64,000 nt of DNA from Trochalopteron elliotii. Taxonomy: Eukaryota > Chordata > Aves > Passeriformes > Leiothrichidae. Position 1 is the first letter of the stretch, and every line of letters begins with the position of its first letter. Where the stretch lies: the NCBI GenBank assembly GCA_024734555.1, contig JANPWX010000161.1, positions 1,289,370 to 1,353,369 of the forward strand. The letters are read 5' to 3'. A program made the translations under genes and the position numbers. This document shows positions 48,578-60,900 of the stretch, piece after piece. Under the pieces are notes generated by a model. That model did not search any database and had not been told where the DNA came from. It worked only from the letters and a program-made list of their open reading frames with translations.

Positions 48578-48949
48578 NNNNNNNNNNNNNNNNNNNNNNN
48601 NNNNNNNNNNNNNNNNNNNNNNNNNNNNNNNNNNNNNNNNNNNNNNNNNNNNNNNNNNNNNNNNNNNNNNNNNNNNNNNNNNNNNNNNNNNNNNNNNNNN
48701 NNNNNNNNNNNNNNNNNNNNNNNNNNNNNNNNNNNNNNNNNNNNNNNNNNNNNNNNNNNNNNNNNNNNNNNNNNNNNNNNNNNNNNNNNNNNNNNNNNNN
48801 NNNNNNNNNNNNNNNNNNNNNNNNNNNNNNNNNNNNNNNNNNNNNNNNNNNNNNNNNNNNNNNNNNNNNNNNNNNNNNNNNNNNNNNNNNNNNNNNNNNN
48901 NNNNNNNNNNNNNNNNNNNNNNNNNNNNNNNNNNNNNNNNNNNNNNNNN
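48578..48949. other. Assembly gap, 372 N
   Basis: Unsequenced bases covering most of the PRRX1 5' UTR and core promoter. The flanks are very GC-rich, the usual cause of drop-out. Confidence 0.99.
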
Positions 48950-48983
48950 GGGGGGCGAGGGCAGAAAAGCCCCGCTCGGCACC
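48950..48983 (+). other. PRRX1: PRRX1 5' UTR, visible part
   Basis: 34 GC-rich bases between the gap and the start codon, ending in the Kozak context CACCATGG. Confidence 0.8.
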
Positions 48984-49224
48984 ATGGCGTCCAGCTATGC
49001 CCACGCCATGGAGAGGCAGGCCCTGCTGCCCGCCCGCCTCGACGGCCCCGCCGGCCTGGACAATTTACAAGCCAAGAAGAACTTCTCCGTGAGTCACCTG
49101 CTGGACCTGGAGGAGGCGGGCGACATGGTGGCCGCCCAGGCCGAGGAGGGCGGCGGCGAGCCCGGCCGGAGCTTGTTGGAGTCCCCCGGGCTGACCAGCG
49201 GCAGCGACACTCCGCAGCAGGACA
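48984..49224 (+). CDS. PRRX1: PRRX1 (paired related homeobox 1), exon 1
   Basis: PRRX1 is a nuclear paired-class homeodomain transcription factor of limb, craniofacial and other mesenchyme. It acts as a co-activator and drives mesenchymal identity. This exon encodes 80 residues plus the first base of codon 81, the same length as I recall for human exon 1. It starts MASSYAHAMERQ, and residues 29-53 include QAKKNFSVSHLLDLEEAG, the conserved N-terminal PRX motif. It ends SLLESPGLTSGSDTPQQD. PRRX2 differs clearly here, so PRRX1 is favoured. The start has a good Kozak context (ACCATGG). The donor is GACA|GTAAGT, and the split codon fits the Asn that follows in human. The homeodomain and the C-terminal exons, including the alternative OAR-containing end, are not in the window. 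Residues 11-20 and 54-60 are diverged and Ala/Gly/Pro-rich, as expected from high GC. Confidence 0.96.
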
Positions 49225-49625
49225 GTAAGTGCGGGGACGTCCTCCCCTTCCATCTCTGATCCGGGGCAGGCGGTGCCGGCTCCGAGGGAGTTCCGCTGGT
49301 GCTGAGCCCGGCTTCCCCGCTCCCTGAGCCGCCCTTCCCCGCCGTGCGGGGAGCTCCGGCGGGGTCGGCACCCGCCGGCCTGTGAAAACACCCCCTGTGC
49401 GTTTTCCCCCAGCCGCGTCCCGGGAAAGGGGCGACCTGCCCTTCGCCGCCGCGCCCGTCGGGTGCCGTGCCGTGGCTCCTGCGCCCCGTGGAGAACTGGA
49501 GAACATCCCGGGGAGGAGAAGCGGGCAGGATCAAGGCCGCGGGCTCGGTCCCCTCGTTCATCCCTTGCCGGGGTGGGCTGAGAACGGCGCTTACCTGGAC
49601 GGGGCGAGGCGCAGTAGGCGCTAAG

Positions 49626-49658
49626 CATCCATCCATCCATCCATCCATCCATCCATCC
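49626..49658. repeat. (CATC)8 tetranucleotide microsatellite
   Basis: Eight perfect CATC units plus one base inside the CpG-rich start of PRRX1 intron 1. Confidence 0.97.
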
Positions 49659-50226
49659 GCCCGGCCCGTCGGAGCGGGCACCGGCGCCGTGGTTTTCGGG
49701 ACACTGGGAGGCTGCTCAGGGATCTGGATGGGTCCGGACGAGTGTCCGATGCCCTGCCGGGAGCGTCGGGGCTCGCAAACAGCCCGAGGATGCGTGCGCG
49801 GCTCCCAAGTGGAGCCGCACATTCCCTCTCCCCCGAGCCCCGGTTCTCCCTGGCCCAGACCCGGCGGGCAGGGCAGGACGGCGGGGCACAGCCGTGTCTG
49901 AACTGCCCGTCCTGAGGAGTCCGAGCTCGGGAACTCGAGCAGCCCTGAACCAGCGGCCGTGGGCAGCGGGATGGGCGCCGGCTTGAGCGGCGTTTCCCAA
50001 GCGCCGCGTGTTGTTTTCCAAGGGCAGCGCTGTCAGAAAGGCTGCAGAGGGGATGTGCAGGGTCAGTAACCCCCGTTTACCCGCTCTCTGTTAAAATAAT
50101 TATATCCCCGGCCGCGGGGACTGGCCGGGAGCTCGTGGGGAACCGGGCTGGCCGCGGCTGCGGACACGGGCTCGCTTCCGAAGGAACTTCCCGGCGAAGA
50201 AGGGGGGAAAAAACAACAAAACGAAA

Positions 50227-50272
50227 CGAGAAGCGAACAAAAATGCCAATTGCAATTTTCGTTCGCTTTTCG
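50227..50272. repeat. Inverted repeat (hairpin) in PRRX1 intron 1
   Basis: AAGCGAAC (50231-50238) pairs with GTTCGCTT (50261-50268). The pairing extends outward (CGAG with TTCG, one G-T pair) and inward (AAAAT with ATTTT). A-rich and T-rich arms at about 50208-50223 and 50301-50316 could extend it further. Confidence 0.7.
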
Positions 50273-50810
50273 ATTTTTGGTTGGTTTAGTTTTTCGGGAG
50301 TTTTTGTTGTTTTGTTCTTGTTGGTTTTTTTTTTCCTGGGAGCCGCCTCCGACCCTCTTTTTCCCCGTGGATCCGACGTGGTTTTCTCGGTATTCCGAAG
50401 GAAACCGAGCTGGAGAAGGGGGAAGCTTTCCCAAAAGCAGCCGCTCCTTGCAGGAGCGCCCGTGGGATCCCCGAGCTCGGCCCGGCCAGGCGCGTTCCCG
50501 GTGGGGCGCATCCTCCAGGAGCGCGGTCGGGAACGGAGCGAGCGGTGCGCGGCTGCCGGAGCGGCTCCTCTGCCCCCGGAGAGCCGGACCGACCGCCGCT
50601 GGGACATGGCTTTAAAATATTTTCCTTCCCAGGACCCGAAAAACTGCAATTTCTGGCTCTAAAGGTGTGTATTTTAGCGGGAAAAACAGTGATTACGGCT
50701 GCCCCCGATTCAGCTCCTTGTGCCGCTGGAGAATCCCCAAGACACCAAAGGCAGACAACGTTTTTTTCACTTCTGCTCTGTACCCAATTTAGTTTATCAT
50801 ATTTTATTTG

Positions 50811-50842
50811 GATTTACTCCTGATTTACTCCGATTTACTCCT
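50811..50842. repeat. Three-copy GATTTACTCC(T) tandem repeat
   Basis: Units at 50811-50821, 50822-50831 and 50832-50842. Short local duplication in the intron. Confidence 0.9.
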
Positions 50843-50939
50843 GATGCTGCCCCTTGCCAATTGCGAGCTCGGTCAGCATGGAAAAGGGGAACTGCGTTTC
50901 ACCAATACTCACCTTGCTCTTAAGAACATGAAAAGAACC

Positions 50940-51114
50940 AAAAAAAAAAAAAAAAAAAAAGGCAGTCCAAGGGCTTGTTTTCTAGTCAGCACTGTTGAGC
51001 AGGGACCAAACTACAGCTTCAAGTAATTTATAAATTCTCAGAACGCTGTAAAAGTTTTAATACCGTTGCGGTGAATTAGAAAGTTTTAGAAGTATTCTAA
51101 AGTAAGCAACGACC

Positions 51115-51142
<28 letters not shown>
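50940..51142. repeat. Two long A-runs in PRRX1 intron 1
   Basis: A21 at 50940-50960 and A28 at 51115-51142, separated by about 155 bases of ordinary sequence. No SINE-like body or target-site duplication is recognised between them. Confidence 0.9.
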
Positions 51143-51146
<4 letters not shown>

Positions 51147-54100
51147 GAGGAATAAATTCTCCCAGGTTTATTGGGCAGAACTGTCATCTGGGCTTTCTGG
51201 CTCTCTCATGGATGCATTTAGCACATCCCGGGAGTCTCTGTGCCTCAGTTTCCCTACCTGCTGCATGTGTTCTGTGAAGTGTTATGCAATCCATGCAGGA
51301 AAAGGACTGTGCTGGAGCTAGGAAGTGCAACAGAGCGTTGAGCTTTTCTCGGTGAGAAATGAGAACTGGTTCAGTGGAAAAGCTAACACAGGGATCAGTT
51401 ACTCTCCATGTTTTTGAGTGAGAAAAGGTAAAAGCCGTTTGAAGAAATTGTGGATTTCTCAAGCACAGCTAAAAACATTCTTCCAACCTGAAGGAAAATC
51501 AGCTGGTCTGCCACTGATTTCTGTCTCAAACTGAAGTGAAAAACCAAATTATTGGTGCCGGTTTTGTAGACAAAAATTAAGAGAAGTAGTTTGACAGAGA
51601 AATGACAAAAGGTTTTATTTGGGTGTTTGAGATTGAAGGAAATATTTCACCATTATTTTATTTGAGAGAGGTTCAGGATAAAACGTTTCTCGTATTAAGA
51701 AGAAAAACCATTCCTGGGGGTAGCTGTGATTGTAATATTTACAGGGAGAGCTGTCTGTGGGTTTAGGAGCTGAGTTTTCAGCGGTGCTGCAGAACTGTCA
51801 TAGTTACCAACTTCAGCTCCTAGCTCTGAACACCTTACCCTAAAAGCTGATAAACATCAGGGCAAACCTCTGCTGCTTAGCTGGGAAGGCTTTGCAATCC
51901 CAGTTCCAATTTGTCACAAAATAACCTGTTAAGATAAAACCAACTCTTGCTGTGGCAGCACAACTTTCACTCACTCTGGCTAAAGCTGGGATGGAAATGC
52001 AGGTCCCAGCTCAGCTGAGGGGATCCCCCAAAGCTTCCCAGAAAAGGCAATGAGCTCCTGTTGCTTTTGTGCTCTTTGAGGGTGACAGAAACCTGTCACT
52101 TGCCTGAGGGTTCACAGAGCTTGTGGCTCTGGGGTAATTCTCAATTGTTCAGTTTTTTTCAGATGGGCATTTTTGACTTCTGCTTTTTTTTTATTTCTTG
52201 GTCTGTTTGAGACTTGCTGTTGATGGCTCATAAAATGGTGTGGAGAAAGCATGAACAGCAAAAGAAAAATTGTTACGCTGGGATTTCTTTTGTAAGGAGT
52301 GAATAAACCGTGCTTCTGTCCATTGCATGCTCAAGTTCTGTGTTTTGGGGTTATTGCTGTTCCTTAATCTCTCTTCAGTATAAAAGTGCTGGCAGTTGGG
52401 GCTGATTCACAATTTAAGGCTGGGCACAGGCTGCCAGAGTCCCCCCATGATTTTTTTTCTTTCCCAGTGAGCATTGTGACCCCTCAGTAGTGCTGCTCCT
52501 TCTGAAGGAAATCCCAGAAACCCTGCTGGGACCAGGTGAGTGTGTTCCTCTGCTCAGGCAGGTCAACCAGAGCTCCGGTGTGGCTTCAGCCCCTCTGCTC
52601 TGGCAGCAGGTTCAGGAAGGGCTTTTTCAGCCTTCTCACTGTTGGGTGATGGGGCTCGTCAGCCCAGGATTTTGCACAGATCAGAAATAGGTGTTATTTC
52701 AAGAAAGGACTGACAGATTCAGGGGGGCTGAGGATGGCTGCTCGCTGGGGTTTGGGGGCAGTGTCCGGTTCAGGGAGCCACGAGTCACAGGCTGCAAGGA
52801 TGAGCTGGGGCAGAGATCTCTCCCTTGCTGCCTGGGCTTAAACCCTCTGACTGCTATTCCTGGCTGTCTGAAATAGGATCCTGAGCTGGAGGACTTTGTG
52901 TCTGCTCCCACATGGCTGTTCATTTTCCCTTAATTGCCTCTTTTTAATCAGAACAAGTGAGGTTGCTGCAGGAGTAAAAGAGCATGTCTAAGTACGGAAT
53001 TGTCTATGCTCCTGTTCCTCCCCATCCTTCACAAAAAAAAAAATACAGCTTCGTAAAAAGAGGTGGAAAAGCTCTGCCGCTGCTTGGAAATGTGGAAAGC
53101 AATTCCTTGGGCTGCCGAGTTGCTGAGGATGAAGGCGAGAAGCACCTGGGACAACTGCAGGGTTTTCTTTGCAAACCTTTGCGTTATCTTGGAGAATTAA
53201 CCATCTCTTTTGTTAAGTAAATCACAGCCCTTATTCCTAGAAGATGCTAAGCCTGGTAGACAGGGGATGTACAACCTATAGATAGAGGAGAGAAAAATTG
53301 ATTAAACCTAGTAGTTTTCTTCCTGTCTTGTCCTGCTGATGGACAAAGAGTCTTCGGGCAGCAGCTGGTGCTGGTGTCCACAGGTTACACCGGGGTGAGC
53401 CAGGGAAACCGGCCGGTGCCTCGATCTCCATGGACAGCAGCAAATCTTCCTCAAGAAACACTCTCCAGAGTTCTCTTCCAGAAACCAATGTAGGAAAAGC
53501 GAGCATCAAATCTTTCTTATTTTTGAGGCGCTTGTTGTAAATTATCTGTGTGAAGAACGCAGTTCTTTGTCAGAATAATCTTTGCGCGTGCTGGTTTTAC
53601 TGCGCGTATCCTCAAGGCTTTGAGTGAGGAGAGCTCGCTTGACTAAAGGTTGAGTAACAAATAACTGACACCAAGCAGTTGTTAGAAGTTTGATTAACTC
53701 CTTTCCATTTATGTTCCTTGGGCATATTTACCTAATTTTGGCCTCAGGCTGGCAGATCCGTGGTTATTGCAGCGAGTATCGCGCTGTCAGATATTTTTTG
53801 TACATCCCTGAATCCTGCAGTTTGAAGTGGGAAAACATTTTGTGTTTGTTACGTAAATTTCTGCAGCTTCTGGACAAAGAGGCAAGATGGAAATGTGGCT
53901 CTGGCACTATCAGGAGTCTTAAACAAAAAACTGCAGAAAGAAATAAACGAAAGTGGTCAAGGTGCTGTTATTAACAAAGAAAAAGAGCCATGTGAATTTA
54001 GAGGAGGGAGCTGGCTCTGTTTGTGAGTGCTTTTCCTTTTGATGAGTGAAAAGAAACTTCTATTTGTTTGTGAATTTCACTTTTTTTTGATCATAATCAG

Positions 54101-55682
54101 TTTTGCTTCCTGGTTCTCATGGTCTCATAATTTGCTGATGGTATTTGTGTTTTCAATCCATCCACTCAGAGCTTCCAACTTTTTAATTTGAAAAAGATTC
54201 TGCCTTCTGCCGAAGGTTTTTACTTTCCCTCCTTCCCCCCTTAATGTAATGAAAACATTTCCATGAAAATTAGATTTTGAAATCTCTCATAAAACTGAAA
54301 GGTTTGGTCTAAACTGCTCGAACACTTTTAATGAACATCAGCTTTCTGTCATCTGCCCCGAGTTTCCACTGCTAGCCGGTCTATTTTCCATCTTTCTGAT
54401 GATGTATAAAGCAGTGATTGCATGGGAAAATATTATCTCAGGGTTAATTTGTGCAGGCCTTACTCACACGAGTCATTGCATGCGGTTCAATGGACCACTT
54501 ATGTGTGTGCCAGTTGATGAGTATTAGTGTTTGAGGACTTGACCAGCAGACTTGAGTCATGCAAAAAAGTCTTTTTTCTTTTTTTTTTTTTTTTTCGGCC
54601 AGTGGAGTGTTTTTGTGCGGGCATAGAACAGTTTTGCTGTCTGCAGTCAGGAGCTCGATCCTTTTGCCTCTCGGCAGAAGTGCAGGATGCATCAAAATCT
54701 GTGATGTGAGGAAGCCTGAAAGGAAAAGAGCAAGAGCGTGCACAGAGTATAAATAGAGTTGGAGAGGGAAAGTTGGGTCTTTGACAAGGCAGACACAGAA
54801 TTACGGGACTGTAATTCCTTCAAGGATGTATTTTTATTTTTCCCCCTGGTAACCGAGTTGACTCCCATGGTTTTTGACATCACCAGAATGACTTGATGGG
54901 ATTATAGGTGTTTATTCCTGGTTGTGAGTTGTTTATGATATCTTTAATCGTTTTTGAAACCCATATTAAGTAGCCCTGAGGGAGTTGTGTTCCTGCTGGG
55001 CCTCTGTTGCATAATGAAGTACATCACGAATATTTACCAAGTGTCACAGTCTTCCAGACTTGGGCCTCTGTTTCTGGGGAGGATGAATCACTGCACTGCT
55101 GGTTCCCCACCCTGCTCGCCTTTCCTAAAGGAGCCTTGGATTTTGGGGCAGACTGGGGAGATTTGAAGTGAGAATCATCACAGTCTGGCTGGAGGAGCTG
55201 TTGTCCAGAGCTCTGATGTTTGAACTGTCCTCTTGGCGTTACGTGCAGGGTGCAGAAAGGCTTCAGCTTCTGCTTGGATGGTGGAGCAGGTTTTAAGTCT
55301 GGTTCCCCCAAGAAAAACCTGTTGTTTGGTTGCTACATGTGGGAAATCCCTTCAGAAATAGCTTCTGGTGGGAGAGCAGATAGCTCAAAGGAGGGGTGAC
55401 ACCCCAGTGGGTTTTATGGCCGGATGGCAGCAGTGCCTCCTTCTGAGGGGTAGATGCCACAGAAATCCAACTTCTTACTGCCCACTGGAAATCCCTGCAG
55501 AGGCTCTGTGTTACAGACTGTGTCAGTGGAAACGCACAGGTGTAAATGTAGGTGCCACCAGCTCTACAATTTAGGGATTTGTCCTTTGTCACCCTGTGTC
55601 GGGGCGGTTTTCTCATTGTCCAGGGCCAGCACAGCTCCAAAAGCTCCTCAGCACCTCAGGGGCTTTTCAGCTGTGTTTGGTT
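51143..55682 (+). other. PRRX1: PRRX1 intron 1, central part
   Basis: No homeobox exon, nested gene or named repeat. About 53990-55020 is AT-rich and repeat-poor and may hold conserved regulatory DNA. A T-run at about 54569-54595 is simple sequence. Confidence 0.6.
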
Positions 55683-55862
55683 TTATGGAATTCCAGAATG
55701 GTTTGGGTTGGAAGGGCCTTAAAGGTCATCCAGTTCCAACCCTGACACCTTCCACTGTCCCAGCTGGGGTGCTCCCAGCCCTGTCCAGCCTGGCCATGAA
55801 CACTTCCAGGGATCCAGGGGCAGCCAGTGCCAGGGCCTCCCCACCCTCACAGGGAACAATTC
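55683..55862 (-). mobile_element. CR1 LINE 3' end (minus)
   Basis: Starts with the reversed CR1 3' terminus: CCAGAATGGTTTGGGTTGGA, then AAAGGTCATCCAGTTCCAAC, GACACCTTCCACTG, TCCAGCCTGGCCATGAACAC and CACCCTCACAGGGAA, in the expected reverse-complement order with a small internal deletion. It is inserted in PRRX1 intron 1, opposite to the gene. Confidence 0.95.
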
Positions 55863-57853
55863 AGTCCATTTTATTCCTTAGCTGGAGATCATTTGAAGTT
55901 TTTCACGGCTCTGCTCACCTCTGTATTGTAAGTGTAGGTTTGCCCTATGTTTCCTTTCCTGCACTATTCCTGCTGGGCCCAGCTGATGTCTGTGTGTAGC
56001 CCTGGAAGATTCTGTGAGGTGGGAATGGGGGCTCAGCAAAGCTGCACTGCTTCTCTGCTGGCACTTTGGGGGCATCACTTAAAGAGAAGTTTCTTCCAAA
56101 TGAGAATGTCTGGGGGATTCTGGCTGAGGAGGGAAGGGAGCAGTGGTGCTGAAGCTGAGGGCCACCTCCTGCAGTGGAAAGCTGGCATCTGTAAGGATGA
56201 GTCTGTGAAGGCCAAGAGGGAAGAGAGGCTGATGAGCAAGCCAGGGAGCATCTATTTCAGCTTACATAGCGTTCTGGGCTCCTCTCTCACCTCCAGAGGC
56301 CGAGAAGAGGTTACACCACTGTTTAAAGAACTGTTTAAAGCACTGTCCCAGACAGTCTGGATTTCATACGTGCCCCTATGAAGTGAACATTTGCCTTGGG
56401 GTGGCAGCCCAGGACATCCTGGTGCCTCATGTTCCTGGAAGGGAAGGTTAGATGAGAGGCAAAGGGAGCCAGCTGCAGTCTTAACGAATCACTACATCCT
56501 ATTGCAGCATCCAGTTCATATTCCACCCAAATTCTCCCCCATTCTGGCTAGAGAAATTTTCCTACAGGAGAAACTCCAGCCAGTCAGCAAGGCTGCTGGG
56601 CAAGGCAAACGTCCAAAGAGACGCTCAAGATCTGGCTGGGACCCTCTCCACGTCTTGATGAGCTGCTCAGGCAGCAAAACTGCTTTTGCACCAAGAGCTG
56701 GAACTCATCAGGAGCTTGGGGACACTGCTTCCTGCTCTGAGCCCACCAGCGGATGAACTTCTCCTGTGGCCTCCTTGACCAAAGCAAAATCAAAGTTACC
56801 CTTGGTCCTGCCAGTCTGGGGCAAGAGGGAATTGCCAGCAGCAGCTGCTGAGTGGGCAGACTTGGAAAAAGAAAATGGAATCAGGCTCTGATGGGAGCAG
56901 CAGGGCATTGGGATCAAAGCAGGGTGCCTGGTGCTGATGGAGCAGGGGTGGGTGGCTGCAGAAGGCAGCATCCAAGTAGCTTCCAGCCCTCTCAGTGGAG
57001 GTGCTGGCACAGTGGAGGTTGAGTAGGTTTTGAGCTCCTGGGGGCCTGGAGCAGTCTCTTTGCTCTGGGCTGCTGAATGAGTGGTGGGAGAGCTGGGCTG
57101 AGCTGCAGCCGACGTGCCAGCGAGGCCCTCAAGACCTGCTCAGTGCCTCTGGAAATCATCTTCTTTTTTTGGAAGTGTCACTAATACGATCCACATTTGT
57201 TTAAAAAGAAAAAAAAAAAAGGGGGGGATGCTTGCAGCTTTCAAAGAGCTGTCACTTCTCCCCGTGTCAGCTCAGCAGCGTCAGGGCTCTGTGGGGATGG
57301 ATTGGACTTAAAAGGGAAAAGTGCCTGAGCCGTAACAGTGAAAACAGAGTGTTAATGCTCTGGGCCTGCTGCTGCAAAGGGCTGGCCTTGCTGGTGGCTC
57401 TGCAGGCAGCTCCTGTCCCCACCATGCCTGGGCTGGTTTCCCACAAAGCTTTACAGCACTCTCCCCACCTTACGGCCCGAAATGCCGGCAGCGCTTCGTG
57501 CTGATTATCCTGCCAGCAGCCTCGCCTTTAGCCCTGCGTGGAAGGCACAGAGCAGGGGTTTGTGAATCCAGCACAGTGCTCCTGCCTGGGAGGGATGGTT
57601 CCTGTGCTGGCCATGCTGGAGACCAGGCTGTGTCCCAGGGAAGGCTGGCTGTAGGCACAGGCTGGTAGCACTGCCTGTCCAGTGCTGAACACTTGAGCTT
57701 GTCAGAGCAAATGCCTTGGTGATTTCACACTGAGGGAGAGCAAAAAGCTCTCAAGATCAGCTCAGAGCCAAGCTCTGCATCTTGCTGCCTTTACTGTGAC
57801 TGCTGGTGGGACTCTGTCCATGTCTCTCCACAGGAGTTGAGGTAGTGGTGGAA
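55863..57853 (+). other. PRRX1: PRRX1 intron 1, no feature seen
   Basis: Unique-looking intronic sequence. An A-run followed by a G-run lies near 57207-57227. No exon supported. Confidence 0.5.
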
Positions 57854-57946
57854 GCACAGTGTGGATTTGGTGCACACACACAAGGAATTGTGTGCACACA
57901 AGGAATTGTGTGATGCACAGTGGGGATTTGATGCACATAGACAAGG
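57854..57946. repeat. Small minisatellite in PRRX1 intron 1
   Basis: CACACAAGGAATTGTGTG occurs twice head-to-tail (57877-57894 and 57895-57912). It is embedded in a larger duplicated unit with related ends at about 57854-57885 and 57915-57946 (GCACAGTGTGGATTTGGTGC and GCACAGTGGGGATTTGATGC). Confidence 0.85.
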
Positions 57947-60900
57947 CAGCCCCTTGAGGAGGGTGTTTGCTCCGTGTGTTCCTCAGGCAGTGAGGGCCAC
58001 TCCACTTGGGAGAACTGCAGGGCAGGTTTTAGGGTCAGGTGTGTGCTGGTGCTGGGAGCAGCCTACCCAGGAAAGGCTTGCACACAAAATCTGAGTTGGA
58101 ACAGGTGGCCTTGTCTTCCTCCAGACATCAGACCAGATGACCCAGCCCGTCTTTTGTTGCTCAAATATGCCTTTGTGTGTTGGCCACAGAATCCTGAAGT
58201 CTGTTTTTCTGTGTGCTCACTGCCATAACATGACCAGGATCACCTTGCCATCCTTCAGTTTTCCTACCAATATAACTGGGTACCACCCTGGGCCCTCATT
58301 AGGGGCTTTGGAATTTTCTGGCTATATGTGTTATGTAAGAGCTTGGCTTAAACAGCAATTTGGGAAGATTCTTCTCCTTCTGCACCATCCCCAACAAACT
58401 GCTATTTCATCTGGTTGTCTTTGTGGAGGTAGCATTGAGAATATCCCCTTCTGTGATCTGGAGCAACCTCAGCAAGGTTTGTTCCTGCAGGGAACCCCCC
58501 TGATGCTGGGGTGCTCCTGAGCACACCCCACACGCCTGGGGCGAGAGCTGTTTGCTGTGTGAACCCACCCGGGGCTGAAACAGTTTCCAGGAATAGATTT
58601 TTTGCACGTGGATGTGAATCTCCTGAGCATCTTGGTGTGCCTGGACTCTGCACGAGCCCAAAGGAGCAGCACATGCTGATCAGCTGGAAGGTCCCTGGAG
58701 CATTTGGTGGCAGGCAGTGAAATTCCCAATGGCTGGTTGGGATGGTCACACTCTTTTTCTTGGCTACAGCCTGCTCTTGAGTGTTTGGCCAAAAAAGATC
58801 GTTACTTACAGTTTGTTTCATTTGGAAAACTTCTGATACGTGTCATGGAAACTAGGAGGACTGCTCTCAGGAATAAGTGCTTGCAGCACTATGCTTGTTT
58901 GTGATTTGTTTTTCATTGTTTCTCCTCAATTTTTCTTTTTTTTTTTTTTTTCTGAATCAACTAATCAGTAAAAAGAAACAATCACCTGTGATTTAGGAGA
59001 GGGATCTCTCACTGTAAATAATAAATTAGTGTCAGGAGACCAGGCAGACAGAATGGTTGATGAATATCCTGCAGGCTGAAAGTTGTTTATCAGGCCTGTT
59101 TGAAGGCTTATGACTAACAAGCTCATTTACAGAGCTTGGAGTCTGTTCATGAACCGTTCTCCAGCTGGGAGGATGTGGGAATCATCAGAAAATGTATTCA
59201 CAAGTTACTCGATCATTTAAAAAAACGATCAAACCAACAAAGGCTGTTTTTTGGAAGGGAACTGTAAATTCCTCTTTCCCCCCCACCGGGTTTTCTGAGG
59301 CATTCCCGTTAGGAGAACGCAGGGCCTGGGGAAGAATGCAGAACCCCACGTTGCTCACTAATGACCTATTTTGGTGCTAACCCTCCTGCTCAATGCCCTG
59401 CCACCAGCCAAGCCCTCCAGCTGCTCCCCACGGGAGCCTGGCGGGATGGACCCGTCTCGTCTCCACCAGTGATTCCCAGCAGAGAAATTTGTCTTGCTGG
59501 GGGAAGAGGCTGCCCGTGCTCCTCTGGTGAGATCACAGAGATTTCCCCACATCACAGTGCAGTGTTTCTGTGTGGTGCCCTGGCAAGGAGGGCAGCACGG
59601 GATCTGCTGGTGTCCAGTGCCAGCTGGAGCTCTGTGGATCCATGCCTTTTGCAAACCTGCTTGTCTGGCCTTGGACCAGCTCTCCTGCTCAATGCAAAAT
59701 GCCACATCTTTATGAGAGGCAGATGTTTCTCACCCCCAGCATGTCCTACAGCTTTGCCTTGTTTGTGGGGCATCCCCTCACTGTGCTGCTGGGCTGTGGG
59801 GAGGGCTCCAGGTGGGCTCTGTTTGGGCAAGCTGTGTGTCATGGAAGGTGCAAACTGAGTCAAAAAGAGTCCAAAGGAGAGGTGAAGAGAGCTCCAGCTC
59901 CAGTTTAGAAGGAATGAAGAGGTGCCCAGGCTCAAGTATAAACTGATTCCCAAGCCCACCTACTGTCGTTGCAGATGTAAGTGAGGCAGTAGGGAAATCC
60001 TGCCAGGTCTAGAGAGGATAAGGAAACCTTTGAAGAGATTTCCTTGGAAGGAAACCTTGTTGAAACTTCAGCCACAGATCTGATGGAGACAAATGTGTCA
60101 AGGAATAAACAGCAAAGAGCTCATCCTACCTTGGGAAAGGGAATCCTCCAACGTTTCAGTGGCTGCGTGGCTTTAGTGGGAAATTGTTTAATCCTGAGTT
60201 TCATCTGCTCTGGCCAGCACAATGGTGCTGCCTCTGAATTTCCCCCACATTCCAGGCAAGCTGCTGTGCTGTGTTCAGCTGGGATGGCTGTGGGGCAAGA
60301 GGCACCCATCGAACTGAGGGGAAGTGTGTGGACAGGGAAGGGTCACAGTCCCTGGATGGAATGATGGAAAAGAAAAACTAGAATGTGATTAGCAGAAAAA
60401 CCACCCCAGAAAGCTGCCCTTCATCAGTCTGGGCAGGTTCATCCTTGCCTCTATGTATTTTGTGTGTTCCTCTGACCAGAGAGAGCCAATGTCTGGAGGA
60501 GGTTACAGCCAGCAATGAAGGGGGTGCCTTGTTCTGGGAGGGTTGGAGAACTCAGTGTGGAGCTGGGTGCTGAATCCTGGTTTTTTGCTTTTTGATGCCA
60601 GACTCCCTGTTCTCCCTGCCTCTCTTGCTATACCCATGGTGCTGCTTTCCAGGAATCCTCAGAAGGACTTTGCTCTCTGCTCTGCTCCCCTGATCTCCAC
60701 TCTGAGTGGGAGCACTTTGGATTGTATAACATATCACTGTCCCTTTCGGGCCACACAGTGGCCAGGGTTCTTCCAGACACGTGATGGTGGATTGGAATCC
60801 ACATTTCTGGGACTTTATAGGTAGAAGTCTTTCTCCCCCCTGCCTTCAACCCATCAGAGAAAGGTGGAATGAGAGCCAGTGGCTGGGAGCAAAAGCCAGA

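Larger units (their letters stand above)
49225..50660 (+). promoter_or_regulatory. PRRX1: PRRX1 intron 1 start: CpG island continuation
   Basis: From the GTAAGT donor, the sequence stays GC- and CpG-rich to about 50590, then turns AT-rich. Such islands spanning exon 1 and proximal intron 1 are typical of developmental transcription-factor genes. Long frames on both strands here are a by-product of few stop codons in GC-rich DNA. Confidence 0.7.

Noticed and set aside
48250..49506. Long frames on both strands through the second N gap
   Set aside because: These are artefacts of the N run and of GC-rich DNA. Only the plus frame starting at 48984 matches a known protein (PRRX1).
50940..51142. 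Poly-A-tailed retrogene or SINE
   Set aside because: Two A-runs are present, but the sequence before each has no tRNA-like or processed-gene features, no target-site duplication, and birds have few active SINEs.
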